This document shows positions 35,622 to 43,133 of a stretch of DNA of 64,000 nt, in pieces. The stretch's first letter is position 1. Each line of letters opens with the position of its first letter. The notes under the pieces are model-generated. The model made no database searches. It saw only the letters and a program-made list of their open reading frames with translations, and was not told where the DNA came from. Location: assembly GCA_963761755.1 (NCBI GenBank), contig CAVXIC010000007.1, forward strand, positions 496,001 to 560,000. The letters run 5' to 3'. The DNA is from CAJXVA01 sp963761755. Lineage in GTDB: Bacteria > Myxococcota_A > Polyangia > Nannocystales > Nannocystaceae. Made by a program: the position numbers and the translations under genes.

Positions 35622-37211
35622 GTGTCCGGTCCCGCTCAAAGCCTGACGCGCACGCACCGGCTCCTGCTCACGGCTGCGTCGGTGGTGCCGATGGTGCTGT
35701 GCGTGGCCGATTGGGACATCTGGCCGCTGGGCTTCGTGGCGTGGATCCCCATGCTCGCGGCGGTCGACGGCGTCAGCCCCAAGCGCGCGTTGTTCTGGGG
35801 CTGGCTCGTCGGCACCGCGACCGTGTTCTGGGGCTTCTTCTGGATCACCGAGCTGCTGGTCAAGTTCGCCGGCTTCCCGCTGATCGTCGGCAGCCCGGTG
35901 ACCCTGCTCTTCGCCAGCTACCACGGCCTGCTGTGGGGCCTGGCGATGATGCTCACCGTCTGGCTCACCGCCCGCACCCGGCGGCCGCTGTGGGTCACGG
36001 CGCCACTTTGCTGGGTGGCGGTGGAAGCCACGCTGCCCAACATCTTTCCGATCTACATGGCCCAGGGCTGGGCCGCCGCGCCGCTGTGGATCCAGACCGC
36101 CGAGCTGGGCGGCGTGACCGCGGTCAGCTTCGTGATGGTTGCGATCAACGCCGGGCTGTACGTCCTGCTCCGCCGCTGGCGAGTCGACCGCACCCTCGAC
36201 CCTCCCGCAGCCATCGCGACCGCCGCGCTCCTGATCGCAGTCCCGACCTACGGCGCCATCCGCATGGCGCAGGTCGAGGCCGCCATGGATGCCGCACCCC
36301 ACCTGAAGATCGGGGTGGTCCAGGGCAACATGAGCATCGCCGAGATGACGCAGCCCCGGCTTCGGGACCGGGCGTTCGCCGGCGAGCTGGCCAAGAGCCG
36401 CGAACTCCAGGAGCAAGGCGCGGAGCTGATCCTGTGGGGGGAGACCGCATACCCCAACTCGCGGATCTTCCACCGCCGCAGCGAGCACGAGCCTCCCGAA
36501 GGCCACCCGTGGCGCATCCACCAGGGCTTCGACGCGCCGGTCATCGTCGGCGCGGTCACCCGCGAAGACCCCCGGGGTCTCAACTGCGGCGCCACACACA
36601 AGTGCTGGAACAGCGCGCTGCTCATCGACGGAGACGGCGAGATCATCGACCGCTACGACAAGGTGTACCGGCTGGTGTTCGGCGAGTACGCCCCGATCGT
36701 CGACCCGGAGTGGTACCTCCAGCAGATCCCCACCGCATCCCACCTGCAGCAGGGTGCCGGGCCCGCCGCGCTGCAGCTGGGCGAGCATCGCCTGGGCGCG
36801 TTCATCTGCTACGAGGACATCCTGCCGCGCTACGTCCGCGAGACCGCGCAGCAAGGCGTGCACGCCTTCGTCAACCTCACCAACGACGCGTGGTTCGGCA
36901 AGACCGACGAGCCCGCGCAGCACCTGGGGCTCGCGGTCTTCCGCGCGGTGGAGCATCGCAAGGGCATGCTCCGATCGGTCAACACCGGGATCAGCACCTA
37001 CGTGGACCCCACCGGTCGCAAGGTCCTGCGCACCGAGGTCACCGACCCCGACGTGGACGGACCCCAGCGGGCCGACGGGTTCGTCGCCGACGTGCCGATG
37101 ATGGACCCCGACGCCAAGACGCCCTACATGGTCACCGGTGAGCTGTTCAACGGCGTGTGCATCTTTGCCGTGGTCCTGCTCGGGTGGCGCCGCCGCCGAG
37201 ACGACGCCTGA
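35622..37211 (+). CDS. lnt: Apolipoprotein N-acyltransferase
   Basis: This is a 529-residue inner-membrane enzyme that adds the third acyl chain to lipoproteins. The N-terminal about 230 residues contain several membrane helices. The nitrilase-like domain (about 235-490) has the catalytic triad Glu274 (WGETAYPN), Lys347 (YDKVYRLVFGEYAP) and Cys396 (ICYED), parallel to Glu267/Lys335/Cys387 of E. coli Lnt. A last membrane helix closes the protein. The start is a GTG 7 bp after aspS. The many lipoproteins in the window are its likely substrates. Confidence 0.93.
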   Translation: MSGPAQSLTRTHRLLLTAASVVPMVLCVADWDIWPLGFVAWIPMLAAVDGVSPKRALFWGWLVGTATVFWGFFWITELLVKFAGFPLIVGSPVTLLFASYHGLLWGLAMMLTVWLTARTRRPLWVTAPLCWVAVEATLPNIFPIYMAQGWAAAPLWIQTAELGGVTAVSFVMVAINAGLYVLLRRWRVDRTLDPPAAIATAALLIAVPTYGAIRMAQVEAAMDAAPHLKIGVVQGNMSIAEMTQPRLRDRAFAGELAKSRELQEQGAELILWGETAYPNSRIFHRRSEHEPPEGHPWRIHQGFDAPVIVGAVTREDPRGLNCGATHKCWNSALLIDGDGEIIDRYDKVYRLVFGEYAPIVDPEWYLQQIPTASHLQQGAGPAALQLGEHRLGAFICYEDILPRYVRETAQQGVHAFVNLTNDAWFGKTDEPAQHLGLAVFRAVEHRKGMLRSVNTGISTYVDPTGRKVLRTEVTDPDVDGPQRADGFVADVPMMDPDAKTPYMVTGELFNGVCIFAVVLLGWRRRRDDA

Positions 37212-37232
37212 GCGAGCTGCTACGGTGCGGCC

Positions 37233-37952
37233 ATGCGGTCGCTCGTGCTGCCCCTCGCTCTGCTCCTGCTTGCATGTGACAAGCCTCGTGACGCCAGCCC
37301 TGCCGACCCGAAGGCGGCGAACGCGACGGCTGCGGATGCGAAGGCACCCGACGCCCAGCAGGACGAGTCGGCGCAGGACCCAGCGCCCAGCGCCCAGCCG
37401 CCGATCGCCGCCGACGCGAAGGCCGAGGTCGGCGCGCCCGCTCCGGACTTCACGCTCGAAGACCTCGAAGGCAAGGCGCACGCGCTGACCGAGTATCGCG
37501 GCAAGACCGTTGTGCTCGAGTGGTTCAACCCCGGCTGCCCGTTCGTGAAGTATGCCCACACCGAAGGGCCGCTGGTCTCGATGGCGAAGGACGAGGTCGC
37601 CAAGGACGTGGTGTGGCTCGCGATCAACTCCGGGGCACCGGGCAAGCAAGGGCACGGCGCCGACGCCAGCGGCGAGGGCAAGGCCACCTTCGGCATGGAG
37701 CATCCCATCCTGCTCGACGACAGCGGCGCGGTCGGCCACGCCTACGGCGCCGAGAAGACGCCCCACGTGTACTTGATCGACGCCCAGGGCACGCTCGTGT
37801 ACCGCGGCGCCATCGACAACGCGCCCTTCGGCGAGGTCGATGGGGGCGGCGAGACGAGGAACCATCTCGCCGCCGCCTTGGAGGAGCTGCGGGCTGGCAA
37901 GGCGATCTCGACCGCGCAGACGCCTCCGTATGGCTGCACGGTCAAGTACTGA
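37233..37952 (+). CDS. Redoxin (AhpC/TSA-like) lipoprotein
   Basis: This is a 239-residue lipoprotein (lipobox LLLAC, Cys15) with an Ala/Asp/Pro-rich spacer and a thioredoxin-fold AhpC/TSA domain (about 70-215; GAPAPDFTLEDLEGKAHAL). The active-site region reads WFNPGCPFVKY, with a single Cys instead of CxxC, so it is more like a peroxiredoxin-type thiol than a disulfide reductase. TPHVYLID, the usual cis-Pro segment, is present. Twenty-one bp separate it from lnt. A role in periplasmic thiol or peroxide handling is inferred. Confidence 0.8.
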   Translation: MRSLVLPLALLLLACDKPRDASPADPKAANATAADAKAPDAQQDESAQDPAPSAQPPIAADAKAEVGAPAPDFTLEDLEGKAHALTEYRGKTVVLEWFNPGCPFVKYAHTEGPLVSMAKDEVAKDVVWLAINSGAPGKQGHGADASGEGKATFGMEHPILLDDSGAVGHAYGAEKTPHVYLIDAQGTLVYRGAIDNAPFGEVDGGGETRNHLAAALEELRAGKAISTAQTPPYGCTVKY

Positions 37953-38027
37953 GACCACCACCGCCGCAAGACCCGAGCCCCGCCCACGCGCGTTGGCACC
38001 CCTGGCACCTGCTATCGTGAGGTTCTG

Positions 38028-38507
38028 ATGCCCCGACTCGTCGCCTGCCCGAACTGCCAATCGCACGTCATCGCGCCACAAGCCCGCTGCCCCCACTGTG
38101 ATGGACCCCTGCGCCGGGCCGGTGGACACCTGGCGCTGACGGCTGCGGCGGCACTGCTGGGCCTCTCTCCGCTGGCATGCGAAAAGGACGGACCTCAGCC
38201 CGCGCCGCCCTCGGACAGCGGCGGCGTCGCCGAGCCCGAGTACGGCGCGCCTGCGACGAACGACCCGGCGGACTCGTATGACCCGGCGGACCCGGCGGAC
38301 CCGGCGGATCCCGACGCACCCGCCGATCCGCACGACGCTCCGCACGACGCTCCGCACGACGATCCGCACGACGATCCCGACAATGGCGTCCCGGTGACCG
38401 ACGACGATGGACCGACGATGCAGCCGATGTACGGCGTCCCGGACAGCGAAGTCCCCTCCGCGCCCCCGGATGTGCACATGGAGCCCGAATACGGCGTCCC
38501 GGAGTGA
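38028..38507 (+). CDS. Zinc-ribbon protein with acidic repeats and YG[VA]P motifs
   Basis: This is a 159-residue protein. Residues 7-24 form a zinc-ribbon pattern CPNC...CPHC. A hydrophobic segment (about 34-50) ends in SPLACEK, which could be a membrane anchor or a lipobox-like site. The rest is Asp/Pro/Ala/His-rich with DPADPADPAD and HDAPHDAP repeats. The motif [EM]YG[VA]P appears three times (EYGAP, MYGVP, and EYGVP near the C-terminus). I do not know its function. An N-terminal zinc ribbon before an export-like segment is unusual, and the topology is unclear. Confidence 0.6.
   Translation: MPRLVACPNCQSHVIAPQARCPHCDGPLRRAGGHLALTAAAALLGLSPLACEKDGPQPAPPSDSGGVAEPEYGAPATNDPADSYDPADPADPADPDAPADPHDAPHDAPHDDPHDDPDNGVPVTDDDGPTMQPMYGVPDSEVPSAPPDVHMEPEYGVPE
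38280..38379. repeat. 9-bp and 12-bp tandem repeats inside the zinc-ribbon gene
   Basis: Three perfect GACCCGGCG units at 38280-38306 (Asp-Pro-Ala) are followed by 12-bp units of the form CCGCACGACGCT/GAT up to about 38379 (Pro-His-Asp-Ala/Asp). They are in frame and lengthen the acidic low-complexity region. Confidence 0.85.
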
Positions 38508-38516
38508 TTCCCCGGC

Positions 38517-39497
38517 TCAGCGCTGATCGAGTGCGGCCGCAAACGATCGCACCACGTCACCGGCCGACTCGACGCGGTCGATACCGTCGACGCTGCGACC
38601 GGCCTGCCAGTAGTTCTTGTAGCCCCCGCCTTCGAGGTTGGCCCGCTTGAGCTGCCAGATCGAGCGCAGCGAGTAGTAGGTGCGCACGTAGTGCTTGAGC
38701 TTGGGGTGACGCAGCATCTTCTTGGCCAAGAAGCCCGCCTCCGTCCCCACGGCCTCGACGTAGGGCGTGTTGATCACCGCCACCGGGACGCCGGAGATCC
38801 GCTCGCTGAGCACGATGTCGTCCTCCTCGGCCTGCACGATCGCGGCTTTGTAGTCGGCGTGGGCCGTGCACTCGGTGGTCGCGATGAACCGCGTCCCCAT
38901 CTGCACCGCCCCATACCCTATCGACAGTGCGTCGACGAAGGTGGACGCGTCCCCGATGCCGCCGGCGCAGACCAGGGGGAGACCGAGGTCCTGCATCGAG
39001 TCGAACAGCGCCTGCGGGCTCTGGCTGCCCGCGTGCCCCCCGGCCCGCCGATTGACGCAGATCAGCCCGTCGACGCCCGCATCGACGGCCTTGAGGGCAA
39101 ACGCCCGCTCGGTGACGTCGTGGTACACGAATCCGCCTTGGGCATGCACGCGGCGGACGACCTCCCGGGGGTTGCCCAGCGCGGTGATGAAGAAGCGAAC
39201 GCCCTCTTCCAGCGCGATGTCGACCCACCGCATCATGCGATCGAGGTAGATCTTGGAGCTCTTCTCGACGATCGCGTTGAAGCCGATCGGCCTGCTGGTG
39301 AGGCCCCGGATCTTGCGCAGCCCCTCGCGGAAGTCGTGACCGTGCACGAAGCTCAAGGAGATGGGCTGAACGATGCCGATCCCGCCCGCCTCGGAGACCG
39401 CTGCGACCAACTCGGGGTTGGAACACGGGTACATCGCCCCGCAGATGAGCGGGACGCTGGCACCGGTGTGGGTCTCGAACGCGCGGCGGGCATGCAT
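38517..39497 (-). CDS. Nitronate monooxygenase / enoyl-reductase-type flavoprotein
   Basis: This is a 326-residue FMN-dependent TIM-barrel oxidoreductase of the NMO/2-nitropropane dioxygenase family. It has PLICGAMYPCSNPELVAAVSEAGGIG at the N-terminus, the RRAGGHAG loop near the catalytic His, and the FMN phosphate segment VCAGGIGDASTFVDALSIGYGAVQMGTRF. It oxidises alkyl nitronates such as propionate 3-nitronate or related substrates. The C-terminal about 60 residues are an extra helical extension. It lies 88 bp after the SDR gene on the same strand. Confidence 0.85.
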   Translation of the reverse strand: MHARRAFETHTGASVPLICGAMYPCSNPELVAAVSEAGGIGIVQPISLSFVHGHDFREGLRKIRGLTSRPIGFNAIVEKSSKIYLDRMMRWVDIALEEGVRFFITALGNPREVVRRVHAQGGFVYHDVTERAFALKAVDAGVDGLICVNRRAGGHAGSQSPQALFDSMQDLGLPLVCAGGIGDASTFVDALSIGYGAVQMGTRFIATTECTAHADYKAAIVQAEEDDIVLSERISGVPVAVINTPYVEAVGTEAGFLAKKMLRHPKLKHYVRTYYSLRSIWQLKRANLEGGGYKNYWQAGRSVDGIDRVESAGDVVRSFAAALDQR

Positions 39498-39585
39498 GCA
39501 CGAACGCTAGCAGCCCGGCCACCGACATTGTCTCGGCCCTGCCCTGCAATCGCGCCGGCCCGCTGGGCCTGGGCGGACGCAGCCC

Positions 39586-40362
39586 TCAGTCGGGCTGGGA
39601 CAACGGCCGCAGCAGCACGTCGTGTACCTGCACGTGTCCGGGTGCGGTCAACACGAACTCCACCGCCGTCGCGATGTCGTCCGGAGCGAGCGGCTGCATG
39701 CCGGCGTACATCTCGTCGGCTCGCTCCACGTCCCCAAAGAACACGCTGCCGAACTCGGTCTGCACGACGCCCGGGCTGATCGCGCTGATGCGGATCGGGC
39801 TGCCCTGCTCTTGAAGTTCCCGGCGCAGCCCCTCGGTGAGGGCACGAACCGCGTGCTTGGTGGCGCCATAGAACCCGCCCTCCTTGGGGATGCGATGGCC
39901 GGCGAGTGAAGAGACGTGCACGATGTGCCCTGCCGCGTTGCGAGGCTTCATCTGGGCGATGGCCTCCGCCGTGCAAACGCTCAGCGCCATCACGTTCACG
40001 TCGAGCATCTCGGCCCAGCCGGTATACGTGTCGCCGCGCTCGCTCAGGGGCGCAGGCCGACCGAGGCCGGCGTTGTTGATCAGCACGTCGATAGGTCCCA
40101 CCTGGGCCGCGAGCGACTCGAACATGGCGATGATGGCGACCGGCTCCCGCAGATCGATGGCGTGGGTCCACACCACCGCGCCCGGACATTCGGCTTCGAT
40201 CTCGGCCTTGAGCGCGTCGAGCCGAGGCTGCCGGCGGGCACAGATCGCCACCTTGGCGCCGCGGCGGGCGAGCATCTTCGCGACCGCCGCCCCGATTCCG
40301 CTGCTCGCACCGGTGACCATCGCGACCTTTCCCTGGAGCTCTGAGGGCTGCTGCTGGGTCAT
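39586..40362 (-). CDS. Short-chain dehydrogenase/reductase
   Basis: This is a 258-residue classical SDR. The cofactor loop is TGASSGIG (about 17-24), followed by CARRQPR, whose Arg residues suggest NADP preference. Further motifs are NNAG, catalytic Ser in HVSSLAG, and Tyr-x-x-x-Lys in YGATK. The substrate cannot be read from sequence. It probably shares a transcript with the nitronate monooxygenase downstream. Confidence 0.9.
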   Translation of the reverse strand: MTQQQPSELQGKVAMVTGASSGIGAAVAKMLARRGAKVAICARRQPRLDALKAEIEAECPGAVVWTHAIDLREPVAIIAMFESLAAQVGPIDVLINNAGLGRPAPLSERGDTYTGWAEMLDVNVMALSVCTAEAIAQMKPRNAAGHIVHVSSLAGHRIPKEGGFYGATKHAVRALTEGLRRELQEQGSPIRISAISPGVVQTEFGSVFFGDVERADEMYAGMQPLAPDDIATAVEFVLTAPGHVQVHDVLLRPLSQPD

Positions 40363-40430
40363 GGCCTCATCCTGCTACAGCCACGGCCGCTTGGGTGCAC
40401 AGGGTCTCGCAGCGACCTCGGCGAGCCACC

Positions 40431-40480
40431 ACGGGCGACGACCGGCGACGACCGGCGACGACCGGCGACGACCGGCGACG
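40431..40480. repeat. 10-bp tandem repeat x5 between SDR gene and precursor gene
   Basis: Four perfect ACCGGCGACG units preceded by one ACGGGCGACG unit fill 50 bp just downstream of the Cys-rich lipoprotein gene stop (minus strand). It is non-coding and, with 10-bp helical phasing, could affect DNA bending or termination. Confidence 0.9.
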
Positions 40481-40485
40481 GGGGG

Positions 40486-40794
40486 CTACAGGGGCTCGCC
40501 GCCGGCGCTGGTGCAGTCCGCGGCCGTCAGCGCGAGCCAGCCCTTGCCCTTGCATTCGTTCTGGCCGGCGCAGGCATGACCCACCGATCCGGGCTCGACG
40601 CGCCCATCGGGCACGTCACACGCGGCTTGTCCGGCGCACTCGTTGGCTCCGAAGCACTTGATCTTGGCGGCCGCCTTGTCGCCGGCCCCTGCCCCGGCGT
40701 CGTCGGGGGACGCGGATGCGCTGGTCTTTTCGCAGCCGCCCAAGAAGAGCGCGGCCGCAGCGAGGGCGAGAGTGGTGGGGATGCTTCGGGACAT
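40486..40794 (-). CDS. Small Cys-rich lipoprotein, likely MNIO (bufferin-like) precursor peptide
   Basis: This is a 102-residue protein. The signal peptide ends in lipobox FLGGC (Cys21), followed by an Ala/Asp/Gly spacer and a C-terminal Cys-rich core with Cys47, 53, 59, 75, 81 and 94. The core contains KCFGANEC and HACAGQNECKGKGW followed by a Cys-Ser-Ala-Gly-Gly end, patterns seen in bufferin-type precursors modified by DUF692 enzymes. The MNIO enzyme and its DUF2063 partner lie 0.7 kb away on the other strand. A RiPP role, with Cys converted to metal-binding heterocycles, is inferred from motif and neighbourhood. Lipidation would be unusual, since known bufferins are soluble periplasmic peptides. 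Confidence 0.6.
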   Translation of the reverse strand: MSRSIPTTLALAAAALFLGGCEKTSASASPDDAGAGAGDKAAAKIKCFGANECAGQAACDVPDGRVEPGSVGHACAGQNECKGKGWLALTAADCTSAGGEPL

Positions 40795-40818
40795 GTCGGG
40801 TGCTCCTGGTGGGCGAAA

Positions 40819-41346
40819 CTACTCTGTGGGGTGGCAGCCAAAGCAGCCGAAGCCTTCACCGGTCTCGGGGTTGAACGGCTCCATGTCGAGCAGCCTCGCC
40901 GACTCGGGCACCACCTGCTCGACCATGAACTTCGTGATCTCCTCGTCGTACTCCATCGCGGACTCGACCGGCGTCTGGGCGTTGAGCGGGTAGATCGAGT
41001 CGGTCGGCATCTCGAAGTTGCGCTCCTTCATGTCGTCGCCGTGGCAGGTCTGACACTTGAACCCCGAGAACTGCGCCTCGTCGTGGGCCTTGAAGCTCTT
41101 CTTCATCTCCTTGAGGAAGACGATGCCCATGAACTCCTGGCGCTGTTTGAAGGTCTTCTCGCCCCACGGCACGCCGGGTGCGCCGGGTTCGGTGTCGTCG
41201 GTGGGGGCCTGGGGATCGGCGCTGTGGGGCGTGGCCGGGGCGGCATCCGAGGGCGCAGCCGGAGCGGATCCCTTGTCGCAGGCAGACGGGCCAGCGATGG
41301 TGACGGACAGGAGCAGGAGGGTCGCGAACGAGAGCTTGGCGTGCAT
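40819..41346 (-). CDS. Dihaem c-type cytochrome lipoprotein
   Basis: This is a 175-residue exported protein. The signal peptide ends near Cys23 (GPSAC, an imperfect lipobox). An Ala/Pro/Asp spacer precedes a helical domain with two haem motifs, CQTCH (98-102) and CFGCH (168-172) near the C-terminus. Met residues such as those in NFEMP could be axial ligands. It is 24 bp upstream of the Cys-rich lipoprotein gene on the same strand, so the two are probably cotranscribed and act in the same compartment. It is divergent from the MNIO gene. An electron-transfer role is inferred. Confidence 0.75.
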   Translation of the reverse strand: MHAKLSFATLLLLSVTIAGPSACDKGSAPAAPSDAAPATPHSADPQAPTDDTEPGAPGVPWGEKTFKQRQEFMGIVFLKEMKKSFKAHDEAQFSGFKCQTCHGDDMKERNFEMPTDSIYPLNAQTPVESAMEYDEEITKFMVEQVVPESARLLDMEPFNPETGEGFGCFGCHPTE

Positions 41347-41462
41347 CGAAGTCTCTTGAGGAGTGCGTGAATCGTTGCGCCAGGCGTCAACGCCCGACGA
41401 GGGCCGTTGTTACGCGGGCCTGCGACGAGATTCAACCCGCAATGTGCTCTACCCTCGAGCGC

Positions 41463-42296
41463 ATGGATTCCCCTTCCCGCCCCGTGCTCGGCCACGGCGT
41501 CGGACTTCGGGTGCCGCACTACGGCAGGGCGCTGCAGGGCACGCTGGACGTCGACTGGGTCGAGGTGATCACCGAGAACTTCCTGGGCGCCGGGGGCCGG
41601 CCGCGCGCGGTGCTCGATGGAGCGCGGGCCCAGGTCCCGGTCGTGCTGCACGGCGTCTCGCTGGCCGTCGGCTCGGTCGACCCCCCGGACCCCGCCTACC
41701 TGGCGGCCCTGCGCGAGCTGGTGACGCACGTCGAGCCCGCGTGGGTGTCCGACCATCTGTGCTGGGGCCGGACCGGCGGCAGCCATGCCCACGACCTGTT
41801 GCCCCTCCCGTACACCCAAGAGGCCATCGCGCTGGTCTGCGAGCGCGTCGCGCAGGTCCAAGACGCCCTGGGGCGGCCCTTGGTGCTGGAGAACGTCTCG
41901 AGCTACGTCGCGTACACCCACAGCACGATGCCGGAGTGGGAGTTCCTCGCGGCCGTCGCCACGCGCAGCGGCGCCCGGATCCTGCTCGATCTCAACAACA
42001 TCATCGTCAGCGCCAAGAACTTCGGCTTCGATCCCCAGGCGTATCTGGCCGGGGTGCCGCGAGGTGCCGTGTGGCAGTTCCACCTCGCCAACCACACCGA
42101 CCGGGGCCACTACAAGTTCGACAGCCACCAGGGCCCCGTGCCCGACGACGTCTGGGAACTCTACCGCGTTGCCCTGCGCTGCTTCGGTGCGGTCTCGAGC
42201 CTGGTCGAGTGGGACCAGGACGTGCCCGAGTGGAGCATGCTGCGCGCGCAGCAGCGCGAGGCCAGCCGAATCGCCCAGGAGGTCCTGGGTTCATGA
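41463..42296 (+). CDS. bufB: MNIO-family (DUF692) multinuclear non-haem iron oxidative enzyme
   Basis: This is a 277-residue TIM-barrel enzyme of the DUF692/MbnB/BufB family. Likely metal ligands fall in order: His63 (VLHGVSL), His98 (WVSDHLCW), Glu143 (LENVSSY), Asp176 and Asn178 (LLDLNNI), His207 and His211 (FHLANHTDRGHY), His222 (FDSH), Glu249 (VEWD). These enzymes bind two or three irons and oxidise Cys of ribosomal peptides, for example to oxazolone/thioamide or thiooxazole. The ATG at 41463 gives the standard N-terminus PVLGHGVGLR. The stop overlaps the DUF2063 start as ATGA. The symbol is by analogy with bufferin loci. Confidence 0.88.
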   Translation: MDSPSRPVLGHGVGLRVPHYGRALQGTLDVDWVEVITENFLGAGGRPRAVLDGARAQVPVVLHGVSLAVGSVDPPDPAYLAALRELVTHVEPAWVSDHLCWGRTGGSHAHDLLPLPYTQEAIALVCERVAQVQDALGRPLVLENVSSYVAYTHSTMPEWEFLAAVATRSGARILLDLNNIIVSAKNFGFDPQAYLAGVPRGAVWQFHLANHTDRGHYKFDSHQGPVPDDVWELYRVALRCFGAVSSLVEWDQDVPEWSMLRAQQREASRIAQEVLGS

Positions 42297-43129
42297 GCCT
42301 GCGCGACACCCAGATGCTGCTGTGGCGGGCGATCACCTGGCCGACGGGCGTCGAAGATTTTCTCGCCAGATCCGACCCGGCGACGCGCCGGGCGTTTGCA
42401 GAGACGTTCGCGCAGAGCTCTGCGTTCTCTCGCGTCGACCGCGTGCAGGTCTACGCCGAGGCGTACTTCGGGCGCCTGTACGAGGTCGCCCTCGACCAGT
42501 ATCCGATCACCGCGTGGCTCGCCGGGAAGGCTCCCTTCCACGATCTGATCACCGACTTCGTGCTCGCCCATCCCTCGCAGACGCCCGACATCCGGCGATT
42601 TGCTGCCCCGCTCCCGGCTTTTCTGCGCACGCATCCACTCGAGCGCGCGCGCGCCGGACTGGCGGACGTCGCGGAGGTCGACTGGGCGATCGCGGACGCG
42701 GTCGACCGAGCCGACGAGACCCGCCTGCGTACCGAGGCGCTGACGCAGCTCCCCCCCGCCCAATGGCCCGGCGCCCGCTTCGTGCTCACCAAGACGGCGA
42801 GCATCTTGCGCTGCGCACTGCCGTACTCCGAGCTGCGGCAGGCGTGGTCGCGGGACGATCCCGCGCCGAACGTCGAGCCCGGCCGCCTGCCCTACACCGT
42901 CGTGGTCTGGCGGCAGGCCGACCACGACGTGTACCAGCGTACGCTCGAGGCACCCGAGGCTCGCGCGCTCACAGTCCTGTCCCACGGGGGCACATTCTCC
43001 GAGGTCTGCGACGCCGCCGCCGGAGCGACGACGCGAGACGCTGGCCCCCAGGAGGTCGTCGCGTGGCTGCGTCGCTGGCTCGCGGACGACCTGTTGGTGG
43101 TCGAGCAGCCCAGGTCGGACCCCAGCTGA
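42293..43129 (+). CDS. bufC: DUF2063 partner protein (BufC/MbnC-like)
   Basis: This is a 278-residue protein. The N-terminal DUF2063 domain (about 1-100; RVQVYAEAYFGRLYEVALDQYP) is followed by a second alpha/beta region (about 105-278). These partners bind and present the precursor peptide to the MNIO enzyme, as MbnC does for MbnB. It is translated by ATGA overlap with the MNIO gene, consistent with an obligate complex. It converges on the anti-sigma gene with 4 bp between stops. Confidence 0.85.
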   Translation: MSLRDTQMLLWRAITWPTGVEDFLARSDPATRRAFAETFAQSSAFSRVDRVQVYAEAYFGRLYEVALDQYPITAWLAGKAPFHDLITDFVLAHPSQTPDIRRFAAPLPAFLRTHPLERARAGLADVAEVDWAIADAVDRADETRLRTEALTQLPPAQWPGARFVLTKTASILRCALPYSELRQAWSRDDPAPNVEPGRLPYTVVVWRQADHDVYQRTLEAPEARALTVLSHGGTFSEVCDAAAGATTRDAGPQEVVAWLRRWLADDLLVVEQPRSDPS

Positions 43130-43133
43130 GGCG

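Noticed and set aside
35523..38477. 984-codon minus-strand open frame opposite lnt and redoxin genes
   Set aside because: Antisense shadow with His/Arg/Gly/Asp-rich composition; the plus-strand genes have clear catalytic residues.
40431..40480. CRISPR-like direct repeats
   Set aside because: Units are 10 bp and head-to-tail without spacers; this is a simple tandem repeat.
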